From Prorocentrum cordatum (lineage: Eukaryota > Sar > Dinophyceae > Prorocentrales > Prorocentraceae): a DNA stretch of 64,000 nt. The notes beneath the pieces were generated by a model. It did no database searches, was not told the origin of the DNA, and worked only from the letters and a program-made list of their open reading frames with translations. Both the position numbers and the translations under genes were made by a program. The first letter of the stretch is position 1. Each line of letters starts with the position of its first letter. Positions 20,001 through 27,699 of the stretch are shown here, in pieces. The stretch lies in NCBI GenBank assembly GCA_963575745.1, contig CAUYUJ010020570.1, positions 90,262-154,261 on the forward strand, given 5' to 3'.

Positions 20001-21608
20001 AATACGCCTCGTATCAGAAACATCGCATATCGGATAAGATTTGGGAAGTAGTGTCGTCAATGTTTGATGCCAAGAAGATGGAGGTACAACAATGCCACGT
20101 AAGATATCACAAAATAATCGCTTGATAGTGCGAACGGCTCTCCACGGAAGCGCTTTGATTACTTCTGCCCCCACCCCGTCTGGTCCCGTGGCTTTTCCAG
20201 GGTTGAGTCGAGCTCGGGCCCGAAGGACCACCGCCATCGTGAGCGTCGCCTCCTGGGGTCTGGGGGACCCCTGGAGCTCCTCCCTGAGGCCCTGGACAAT
20301 CTTGATCGACCGCCGACGCTCCTCCTCATCCTCGCAGACCTCCTTCAACTTCATCATCTCCTCCATCCACCTCTCCCTGTCCACGCTCTCCTCCCCCTCA
20401 ATCTTCACCGCCTTCAAAGCTGCTTTACGTGGACGCTCCGCTTCCCATTCCAGCTTTGCTCGTTTGAATTTTCTCGCTTCCCGATCTCTTTTTCTGCGTA
20501 GAAGTCGATAGGCTAACGTCCCCCTCTCCGCCCTCCTCCGGTAGACCTGCACATCCAAGGACCGCAGCAACTCCGATCGTTCAGGGGGTCGAGCTGGGCG
20601 CTTCGGGGTACATTCGGTGGCCGACGCACACGAATAGATAACACTCTCTGCCTGACACATAAGTTGGCACGAAAATAGATTGGCATCCAACAACTGGCGA
20701 CACGATCGACGAGCAGACAAGTTGAGTGGGTCCCAGCCTTTCAAGGTTCGAGAACGTCGTGAGAGATTCCGTCTCGCCGACTCCCTGGAAGCCACTCTCA
20801 GAGAAGCTCGAACAAGGGCATGATCTGATAATCTCATCACGGCTCCCTGCTGCTGTCCTACGTACAGAAACTCAACCGAGCACCCCGACACCTGCGATCC
20901 ATGAGGAACAAGGATGTAATCCAGCACTTCACGGCGGGACCCCTTCCGATAATCAAACCAAGTCGGCTTCCTAGCTCCAAAAGAATTCGAAGCACACATA
21001 CGCTCCTGAACCAACCAATCCTCCACCTCCTGTCGCAAGCTCTCCACCTTCTCCTTCCTCTCCCGCTCCTTGGTCCCCGTGGCCTGGATCTGCACTACCT
21101 CCAAGCCTCCTCCCGAATAAACCTCCTCCTCATGCTGTAAGTGTGGCTGTATCTCAACATTCGCATCCATGGCAACAACAAGACGACAGAAGCCATAACG
21201 ACGGCATACGTACTTTCTGAGCAAGCTCACCGACTGGAGTGCACAATGTGATATCTCCAGAAACTCGGGCTGGCTGGCATCAGGCAAGTACAATGAGACA
21301 AAGAGCATCCGTCCAGCAAGGATCGCGCACCACCTCTCTGAGGCCCATTGGCCTCGAACACTATCAGCCCTCCGATAGAGTATCATAGCACGGCGATCCT
21401 CCGAGACGTGGTAGTACAGTCCCATTTTGACAAGCCATTGCGCCATAACGTCGATGTTCTGAGACTCCTGTACCCCCAGGAAATCCCAGCCTAGGTGTGC
21501 TCCGTAGACTACCCTCGTCAGAACACTATAAGCTTTGTCATCCTTCCTCCCCGCACGTTGAAGGTTGAGCGTGGCGAAGCGGACTTCCGTCGGCTCCGCC
21601 CGTCGGCG
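17088..21608 (-). CDS. LINE-E ORF2: endonuclease, reverse transcriptase, repeat linker, permuted RNase H
   Basis: An open frame of about 1,506 codons. The first ATG is at 21446, but the 54 codons before it, right after a TGA, encode FATLNLQRAG and FLGVQES, the first endonuclease motifs. I therefore take the functional start as upstream of that ATG. Numbering from it: AMDANVE (94-96, D and N kept), LSDHALV (207-209), a basic/coiled region (300-390), GKATGPDG (417), SADVKQAF (motif A, Asp 551), TGGNDSPSLWN (motif B), LLYADNIFI (motif C, 663-666, second Asp replaced by Asn), the post-RT region to about 880, tandem repeats (889-1040), then RNase H with GDSLLICNWI (Asp 1251), HIYRESNTVADEL (Asp 1317), LRGSFDGG (Asp 1356) and ITDAELSGLE (Glu 1429). 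It is uninterrupted. Confidence 0.85.
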   Translation of the reverse strand, partial: RRRAEPTEVRFATLNLQRAGRKDDKAYSVLTRVVYGAHLGWDFLGVQESQNIDVMAQWLVKMGLYYHVSEDRRAMILYRRADSVRGQWASERWCAILAGRMLFVSLYLPDASQPEFLEISHCALQSVSLLRKYVCRRYGFCRLVVAMDANVEIQPHLQHEEEVYSGGGLEVVQIQATGTKERERKEKVESLRQEVEDWLVQERMCASNSFGARKPTWFDYRKGSRREVLDYILVPHGSQVSGCSVEFLYVGQQQGAVMRLSDHALVRASLRVASRESARRNLSRRSRTLKGWDPLNLSARRSCRQLLDANLFSCQLMCQAESVIYSCASATECTPKRPARPPERSELLRSLDVQVYRRRAERGTLAYRLLRRKRDREARKFKRAKLEWEAERPRKAALKAVKIEGEESVDRERWMEEMMKLKEVCEDEEERRRSIKIVQGLREELQGSPRPQEATLTMAVVLRARARLNPGKATGPDGVGAEVIKALPWRAVRTIKRLFCDILRGIVVPPSSWHQTLTTLLPKSYPICDVSDTRRISVESIFKKWYSTCLSIMLEPYCLQAGTHASLFGFVPKRSCTEIFAGLKAAAQHASQWGKDRRLVLGSADVKQAFQNTKISTVKRAFDVLSIPPWLQYGVLVPMPCEVTSLLFQGLQLPDVGIDTHIRTGGNDSPSLWNLIVVAMWAPLFKLWDEQGIGFHCLDPNSVGEVSASVPVHHLLYADNIFILGSSEEEFRRQVGDMTETLRGWGFEWKIESLEVAFIGFSEKPKHPILVRVQDQMVPFKVVDEMNVLGNSIYCSYREAHQDLRRRIGAARRAFHAHAAYFRSKAVPFSAKCRSYITRVQSILIYGSQGISWDRDSLQSLNVFEGNCLYQMTSPQKPASESWVVWKPARLRIARRMFFEAKCQSAVQRVLYSLWQLGADIASYFGANVDSGYQIPESELSPGMVAGSLVTNGMGEVSSVTNGMGAVSSVTSGMGAVSSDMNGMGVVSSDMHGMVSPVTSGMDVVSSVTGGMVGVSSVTSGMGAVSDMHGMVSPVTSGMGVVSSVTNGMVGVSSVTSGMGAVSAVTNGMGAVSSDTNGMGAVSSDMHGMVSSAMPSDRASSSRDVEVPCERGGPRDSPRPPPKRRRVAVPGPGQQTVYPRAHRDARRLLMCCTPRWEEKRTLESKYWRSQWKWKEASKLTRLGSTKGQATGEHPWCFMFQTIFPSFVNLEDRWWRACSFSYSDFVQYCRQFLEACTLGSLFDLFVVRGGTGGRGDYIKERGEEMLARPLSAKESEKLAQRLASNNEQEPTWDLSDDGIGLELTGDSLLICNWINGLWKVEGGEGGDGASYRRRVANIISLLEELEEEGIRPPSWGNDFIRHIYRESNTVADELTHLAREGQIFRELFHHHIFRSDVRDNFRVIGLRGSFDGGVCAQGVGVGWFLQIGYIPRFHDPYPDPEHRDKRARVVSLFPQASSPCPIIWEIVGRCAQALPSHSSITDAELSGLEGLLRAAVQVAQDLQLQRD
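18309..18770 (-). repeat. Coding minisatellite in LINE-E ORF2
   Basis: About 15 imperfect units of 24-30 bp encode repeats of the form SSVTNGMGAV or SSDMHGMV. All are in frame, between the RT/connection region and the RNase H. Unit length is always a multiple of three. LINE-B has an unrelated His-rich repeat at the same place and LINE-C has none. Confidence 0.9.
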
Positions 21609-21611
21609 TCA
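21609..21611 (-). other. In-frame TGA between ORF1 and ORF2 of LINE-E
   Basis: ORF1 ends ...GCTTCTCAG-TGA and ORF2 continues in the same frame (CGC CGA CGG...). The first endonuclease motif lies within about 20 codons of the stop and before any ATG. A termination codon at the same junction and in the same frame is found in LINE-A (TGA, 496-498) and LINE-D (TAG, 9498-9500). Confidence 0.85.
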
Positions 21612-22679
21612 CTGAGAAGCAGCCCTGGAGTCCGTGACTAGCTCCTCGAGCTCTGTCGCCGTCATGGTGATGCCGTGCCTCTGGGCGAAAGACGTCCAAG
21701 CTGCTGGGATAACTCGCCACTGCCCAGATCCCCCGAAGCTGGCCGCCTGATACTCGGCCAGCAAGCTCCGCTTCCCCTCAACGGGGTCAGAGTACATCGT
21801 GGACGGCGACTTTCCGTATCCAGTCGATCCTTTGAGGAAGATGGTGGGGTGCTTCCTGCTCCAGACACCATAAAATCGGCCAACTGCTTGATTGTGTGGG
21901 ATCTTCTCGTCTGGGACCTCTGCACGAACTCTCAAACGAGACACCTTCGACTTCACCTTGGTGTAAAAGGCGTGGTTAAGCGATTCGTCATCATTTATAC
22001 GTGTGAGAGCGCGCTGTACAGCATAGACCACTTCACTCCCTGCCCCAACCTTAAATCTAATCTTGATATTCCCCGTCATCGGTTTCGATCTGGCAAGTTT
22101 CTCAGAGCTGACCACATCCACTTGACCGTGTAACTGCTCGTTATCCGCTTTCAATAGACCCAGGGTGTTCTGGAGTAGTGTGCAGGCATCCGTATCGTCG
22201 ATCATCGTAAGTTCCCTACTCGTGCGATTCGACCAGTCCTGGACCCATCCGTACAATTCTACATATGTAGGAGTAAATTTTGCCGTCGATGTTCGTCCTG
22301 CAAATCTCGGGGCTGCTATCGTAGAGTTAGAGGATCCAATCGAAGCAGTATCCTGGCTGGCCAGGGTCTCCAAGTTCTTAAGCCTAATCTCCTGCTCCTG
22401 CTGTTTCTTCTCAATGGCCGTGAGTTTCTCTGTCTGGACCCCGAGACGTTGATCCATACTACTAATACGCACGTCAGTGGCCACCGAGGCGGCCTTCGAC
22501 TCGTCATGATTCTGAAAGGACATCTGCATGAACAATCGCAAACTCTCATCTTTTTGAAGACTCAGAATTTTCTCTCTCATGGCCTTTTGATCACGAATGT
22601 CACCTCCCGTCTTGTCCACCTTCTCCTCCTCCTCCATATCCGTCTTCATCCTCTTGCTACCCTGACCGTCAACCTCCAT
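21609..22679 (-). CDS. LINE-E ORF1, coiled-coil protein
   Basis: A 356-residue protein from ATG at 22677-22679. The N-terminus is acidic/basic with a KRMKTD patch. Residues about 35-110 look like a coiled coil (REKILSLQKDESLRLFMQM, then LTAIEKKQQEQEIRLKNLE), as in the trimerising ORF1 proteins of L1-type LINEs. The remainder has alternating strand/helix character (NIKIRFKVGAGSEVVYAV) that could be an RNA-binding fold, but I recognise no firm motif. The C-terminus matches the LINE-A ORF1 fragment. By family analogy it would bind the element RNA and act as chaperone. It ends at a TGA in frame with ORF2. Confidence 0.75.
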   Translation of the reverse strand: MEVDGQGSKRMKTDMEEEEKVDKTGGDIRDQKAMREKILSLQKDESLRLFMQMSFQNHDESKAASVATDVRISSMDQRLGVQTEKLTAIEKKQQEQEIRLKNLETLASQDTASIGSSNSTIAAPRFAGRTSTAKFTPTYVELYGWVQDWSNRTSRELTMIDDTDACTLLQNTLGLLKADNEQLHGQVDVVSSEKLARSKPMTGNIKIRFKVGAGSEVVYAVQRALTRINDDESLNHAFYTKVKSKVSRLRVRAEVPDEKIPHNQAVGRFYGVWSRKHPTIFLKGSTGYGKSPSTMYSDPVEGKRSLLAEYQAASFGGSGQWRVIPAAWTSFAQRHGITMTATELEELVTDSRAASQ

Positions 22680-23232
22680 TTCTTCTGGAAAGAACTGGCG
22701 AAACGACCCTTCTTGAACTTACAGAGACACCAAGAACGATGCGAGTAGTGTCGATAAGGTCGGGAACGACGAAATATGCAACACTCTAGGCGACAGTAAT
22801 CCTCCCAATAGAAGTCTTCCAGATCTGCAAAGAATCGATCCCAAACACAGCTAGGCTCTCCGAGAGGATATAAGACGTTCCACCCTCCTGCTGGCTCTCC
22901 GAAGCTGTTCGTGACTGCACAGACGATACAACAATACTCAACTCGCACACGTGGAATGAATAATGGACGAGAGCAAAAATGGAAGAAGGCACGCTCCCAA
23001 GAACAAAAGCAGATGCAGACGTATGCGTGCTCCACTCGTACCAGCAGGGCGTTGCCTCCCAGTAACCAGTTCAATCAGGAGCCTGATGCCAGCAGAGGGG
23101 CCGCAGGCTGTCCAAGATGTGTGCGGAAGAGTGTACAGTATGTGGAACCCAACTCCCTACTGCACAATGCAGCTCGAGAGAGCCCCCCGGCGGGGCAAGG
23201 CCGAGGGAGAGCGGGAGGTAAGCTCCGCTTCC
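22680..23232 (-). other. 5' leader of LINE-E
   Basis: The sequence between the hairpin-loop junction and the ORF1 ATG. Frames on both strands are without recognisable domains. A GGCGGGGCAAGGCC-rich stretch lies at 23187-23205. A promoter would be expected here but none is recognisable. Confidence 0.5.
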
Positions 23233-23269
23233 TCAACCTTCCTTACCGCCGGGGGACTCGTAGAGCTTC
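23233..23269 (-). repeat. Right hairpin arm with the GAAGCTCTACGAG module
   Basis: On the minus strand: GAAGCTCTACGAGTCCCCC, then GGCGGTAAGGAAGGTTG. This is the right half of the recurring hairpin, whose left half is on the other side of LINE-E at 17004-17023. GGCG-GTAAG resembles a splice donor. Confidence 0.7.
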
Positions 23270-23290
23270 CTTGAGCCAAAATGGCTACGG
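23270..23290 (-). other. Relict dinoflagellate spliced-leader (DinoSL) sequence
   Basis: On the minus strand the 21 bases begin CCGTAGCCATTTT and end GGCTCAAG. They match the invariant part of the 22-nt DinoSL exactly, as I know it from the literature. No GT donor follows, so this is not an SL RNA gene. The next bases are GAAGCTCTACGAG, as expected at the joint of a trans-spliced mRNA copied back into DNA. A second GAAGCTCTACGAG preceded by TTCAAG lies just upstream (23291-23311). Confidence 0.9.
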
Positions 23291-25085
23291 GACTCGTAGA
23301 GCTTCCTTGAACCTTTCTTACCGCCGGGGGACTCGTAGAGCTTCCTGACAACATATAATGTCGACAAAAATTGCACAGAAAAAATAATTTTTCAGCCCAA
23401 GCACTTTCAGACCTCTCAGATGCAACAGCCGAACGCCCCTGATGCTTCTGGATTGTCTTCTGTACGAGCTCTGTAGCTCCTCTACAGCCCGAGTTACGTG
23501 CGTAAATCGACAGCACCTCTCAAGATGACTCGAACAATACGAATAGTTTGGAAAACCTAGCGAACGGCTAGTTTTCAGCCCAAGCGATTTCAGACCTCTT
23601 AAGATGACTCTGACAAAAAAAAACGAACAGTTTGGCAACCCAGCTCGAGTATCAAACCGAGTTCAGACCTCTGAATGCGACAGGCGGACGCGTTTGATGT
23701 CTGCGAATCGACTCCTGTGATTACCAGCCCTGCAGCCCCCCTACAGCCCGAGTTGAGTGCAGAAAACGGACAGCAGCTCTCAGGTTAACTCGAGTAATAC
23801 AGTAGTTTCGCGGACCTAGTTGGAGCAGCAGACCGAGTTGCGAGCTCTGGCTTCGACAGACGGACGCGCCTGTTGTCTTCGGAGCGATTTCCGTGACCAG
23901 CAACTGTAGCCCTCCCCAGCACGAGTTAAGTGCAGAAAACCGAGAGCACTTCTCAACATGACTCGAACAATACGAATAGTTTCGCGAACCTAGCTCGGGC
24001 ATCAGGCCGAGTTCAGAGCTCTCGATTCAACAGACGAACGCGCCTGATGATTCCCAATCGATTTCTGTCACTATGAGCTCTGTAACTGCCCTACAGCTCG
24101 AGTTAAGTACAGAAAAGCAAGAGCGTCTGCTACGATGACTCGACTAGTACGAATAGATTTGCGACCTAGCTCGGCTAGCAGACCGAGTCCAGACCTCTCG
24201 ATTCAACAGGCGAACGAGACTGATCATTCTGAATCGATTAGCTGTGCTTACCAGCTCTGTAGCTGTCTTAAAGCTCGAGTTATCTAGAGAAAAGCGTCAC
24301 CGCGTGTCAAGATCACCCGGAACGGCCGATCCCGCCCGCGTGCTTTTTGGCAGTAAAAGGTACCCGATCGATCAAAATGGCGAGCAGGAATAAGATTGAA
24401 CATCACAAGAAAAAATACTAGAGCTCTAACGAATGGTTGAATTTCGAGAACAAAATTTTCAACCGACCAAAAGTCACCAAAAGGTCCGTCGAGATTTTCC
24501 TTGCCAACTAGCTCTCCAGCGCCCCGCTAAGCTTCCAGCAATAACTTGCTAAGGGAAGCTCTACGAGTTACTTGGTAGCGTCCACTTGGCAGCGTCCAAA
24601 ACCCGGAGGGCGACTAGGAACCGGCGGTAAACCGTCAACCAAGTTACGGCAAACTCGAAAAATCACGTTTTATGTTTTCATCGAAAGACGGTTCCGCCAA
24701 GTGTTTTGATAGCAATACTGCCAATACGAGCATCAGAATTCATAGGCGAACGCAAAATAACCCACTATCTATGGGAACCGGCGGTAAACCGTCAACCAGG
24801 TTACCACCGGGCGCCTCGTAGAGCTCTTTTGTTGCACAGCGCTCCTTGGAAAACATGAAGGAAGCTTCTAAAGCGAGAGCCGAAAAATTCGAGAAATCAC
24901 GATTTTTCGGTTTTCATCCAAAAGCGGTTCCTGCAAGTCTTTCGATAGTAATACTGCAGCTACGGACCTGAAAATTTAACTGGCAGACGCGGCATAACCC
25001 ACTACACGTGAGAAACATCTGGTTTCTCAAAATGAATTGTCAAATATCTTTCAAATTCTTGCAAAACCGACCCAAAGTCACCATA
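23291..25085 (+). repeat. Type I block with 178-bp-type units, alpha element and type II pieces
   Basis: A third hairpin right arm and TACGAG module at 23316-23345, the leader TGACAACATATAATGTCG, then about five satellite units to about 24330. A GTTACC-like tail and an alpha element (AGCAATAACTTGCT at 24537-24550) follow. Two hairpins (near 24642 and 24778) and type II bodies come next. No gene is visible. Confidence 0.7.
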
Positions 25086-25564
25086 TGTAAGCGTCCAAAA
25101 CCCGGATAGCAAAGAGGCACTCACACAAACGAGCACACTCACATAAGCACGCACACACGAACACACATACAAACACATATACGTACACAAGAACGCACAC
25201 ATACGCCAGCATGCTCCACACACACGCACACATACACACACACACACACGCACACGCACACGCAACACATCCACACGCAAAGGTCGACACACACGCGCAA
25301 ACGCGCACACACAAACACACAGCACATCTCACACACACACAGAGGGACGCGCACACGCACACGAATCACACATGCACATACACACACGGGGGCACACACA
25401 AACACTCACACGCACACACGCACACACACACACACGCACGTACAACCCACGCACACAGACGCACACGCAAGCATCCAGGGAAACCCACGCACTGACGACC
25501 ACACGATGACGCACGCACCGCAGCCACCTCAGCGCCCCCCCCCCGCGCTCCCCTGCCGCCCCCA

Positions 25565-25665
25565 CGCGCCCCCGCCCTCCCCGCCGGCGCTCCGGAGGGG
25601 GGAGGCACCGCCCCATTTTGGGGCCGGCCCTCCCTCCGCTCCAACCACTCCACCCTCGCGGAGCG
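25565..25665. repeat. GC-rich inverted-repeat block, copy 2
   Basis: Bounded by GGCGCTCC and GGAGCGCC, a perfect 8-bp inverted pair about 80 bp apart. Purine (GGAGGGGGGAGG) and pyrimidine (CCCTCCCTCC) tracts inside, with CCCCATTTTGGGG between them, could fold into one long hairpin. A run of about 14 G follows. Confidence 0.8.
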
Positions 25666-26182
25666 CCGGGGGGGGGGGGGGGAGGGGGGAGGGGGGGCGC
25701 GCGGACGGCGGCACCACACCGCGCGCGCACGCGCACACGCACATGCGCAGACGAACACAGACGCAGGATAGCAAAGAGGCAATCACACAAGCAAGCACAC
25801 GCACATAGGCACGCACACACGGACACACACAGACTAATACACAAGAGCACACACGTACGCCAGCATGCTCCACACACATGCGCACATACACACACATACA
25901 CACACACGCACACACACATCCACACGCAAAGGTCCACACACACGCGCAAACGCGCACACACAAACACACATACATACACAAGAACACACATACGCCAGCA
26001 TGCTCCACACACACACACGCACACATACACACACACGCACACACACACACACATCCACACGCAAAGGTCTACACACACGCGCAAACGCGCACACACACAA
26101 CACACAACATATCACACACACGGACACGCACACGCACGCGGATCACAAGAGTACATACACACACGGGGGGCACGGAGCGCCC

Positions 26183-26282
26183 CCGCCCTCCCCGCCGGCG
26201 CTCCAGAGGGGGGAGGCACCGCCCCATTCTGTGGCCCGCCCTCCCTCCACTCCAACCACTCCGCCCTCGCGGAGCGCCCGAG
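26183..26282. repeat. GC-rich inverted-repeat block, copy 3
   Basis: Same layout as the copy at 25565, with the GGCGCTCC / GGAGCGCC ends kept and small internal changes (CCCCATTCTGTGGCC). Confidence 0.8.
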
Positions 26283-26807
26283 GGGGACGAGGGGGGAGGA
26301 GGGGGCGCGCGGACGGCGGCACATGCGCAAACGAACACAGACACAGGATAGCAAAGAGCCAATCACACACGCATGCACACGCGCATAAGCACGCACACAC
26401 GTACACACACGGACAAACTCACATACATACATACACAAGAACACGCACGTACGCCAGCATGCTCTACACACACGCACACATACACACATACACACAAGCG
26501 CACACACGTCCACACGCAAACGCACACACACTCACACACACACACACACACACGCGCATGTGCACCCAGACACACGCAGGGGCACACACACACACACATA
26601 CGAGACACACGCGCCCCCCCCCCACCCACCCACCCACCCACCCCCACACACACACACATACACACACACGCACAAGCGCACACACAGACGCAATGGCGAA
26701 CACCCACGGATAACCACGCACAGACGACAACGTGGTGACAGACCCATTCCCCGACTGGTCAGCGCACTCTTCCACCGCGCCCCCAAGCCCCCCCCACGCG
26801 CCCCCGC

Positions 26808-26905
26808 CCTCCCCGCCGGCGCTCCGGAGGGGGGAGGCACCGCCCCATTTTGGGGCCGGCCCTCCCTCCACTCCAGCCACTCCGCCCTCGCGGAGCGCCG
26901 GGGAG
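26808..26905. repeat. GC-rich inverted-repeat block, copy 4
   Basis: Nearly identical to the copy at 25565, again with GGCGCTCC / GGAGCGCC ends and the CCCCATTTTGGGG centre. Confidence 0.8.
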
Positions 26906-27602
26906 AGGGGTGGAGGGGGAGGAGGGGCAGGACGGGGCGGGGGTGCCAGCGCCATGCGCCCACACACACACACACACGCACACACACGGGCAGACACACT
27001 TTTCCTCAGGGAGCGCGCCGCGTCGCACACGTACGCAAGCATGCTCCACACACACGCACGCATACACACATACACACACACGCACACACACATCCACACG
27101 CAAAGGTCGACACCCACGCGCAAACGCGCACACACAAACACTCAACACATATCACACACACACACCGCGGACACACACAAACACACAAACACACCAGACA
27201 CACACACAAACACACTGACACACACACACACACGCACACACGCTCGAGCACACTCACATCCACACGCGCCCACTCTTACACACACACGAACAGACACGCG
27301 CACAAACAGAGATACAAACAGAGATGCATACAGACACACAGACAGACACACACACACATACCCACGGACACACAGACAGACACACAGACAGACACACAAA
27401 CAGAGCCACAAACACACAGACACAAAGACACCCACACACACACTTACACACACACACACACACACGCCAGCAGACACACAGGCAAACACAGACACACGCC
27501 AGCGCACACACACTCACGCACTGACAAAACATCCTCATGCACACAGACAAACAAGAGCACACATGCAAGACGGACGCGCCTACAGGGCGCCCGTGCCAAC
27601 CT

Positions 27603-27633
27603 CCAGTGGCAGCCCAAGCGCCCGCTGCGCTTG
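27603..27633 (-). other. Candidate 3' terminal hairpin and CTRR end of the Helitron
   Basis: A perfect 7-bp inverted repeat, CAAGCGC / GCGCTTG with a 5-base loop (27615-27633), is followed eight bases downstream on the minus strand by CTGG (27606-27603). This fits the usual Helitron end (hairpin then CTRR) and lies about 70-100 bp after the last stop codon. The next base is A, not the expected T. Confidence 0.3.
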
Positions 27634-27699
27634 AACGGCAGAGCTCTGTCAACGGCACACCCAGGGCCGGCGAGCGCCGCTGCACACGAGGCGCAGCTC

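Larger units (their letters stand above)
17004..23240 (-). mobile_element. LINE-E, near full-length two-ORF non-LTR retrotransposon
   Basis: On the minus strand: 5' leader (about 23232-22680), ORF1 (22679-21609), ORF2 (to 17088), short 3' end and an A run (17028-17038). The flanks are the two halves of one hairpin: GGGCGCCGGCAAACCGTGAACCTTTC on the left (17002-17027) and CAACCTTCCTTACCGCCGGGGG on the right (23233-23254). The repeated AACCTTTC / AACCTTCC suggests a target-site duplication of about 8-10 bp. The insertion point is the hairpin loop. Confidence 0.8.
25086..27560. repeat. CA-rich array with higher-order units
   Basis: Irregular (CA)n with CG and TA interruptions. Larger units of about 580-660 bp start with GCAAAGAG(G/C)CA at about 25101, 25770 and 26348, contain the landmark GCCAGCATGCTC one or more times, and end in a GC-rich block. 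After 26.9 kb the array continues without a further block. All long frames here (His-Thr or Cys-Val repeats) are translation artefacts. Confidence 0.9.

Noticed and set aside
22660-22680. Hairpin-loop core ACCGTCAACCT at the start of LINE-E ORF1
   Set aside because: An 11-base match without stem arms. It could be chance, and other copies do not retain this region for comparison.
23270-23290. Functional SL RNA gene
   Set aside because: After the leader, an SL RNA gene needs a GT donor and intron. Here GAAGCTC follows, so it is a retro-copied joint.
25000-27550. Cys-Val and His-Thr repeat proteins on both strands
   Set aside because: Pure translations of (CA)n in several frames at once.
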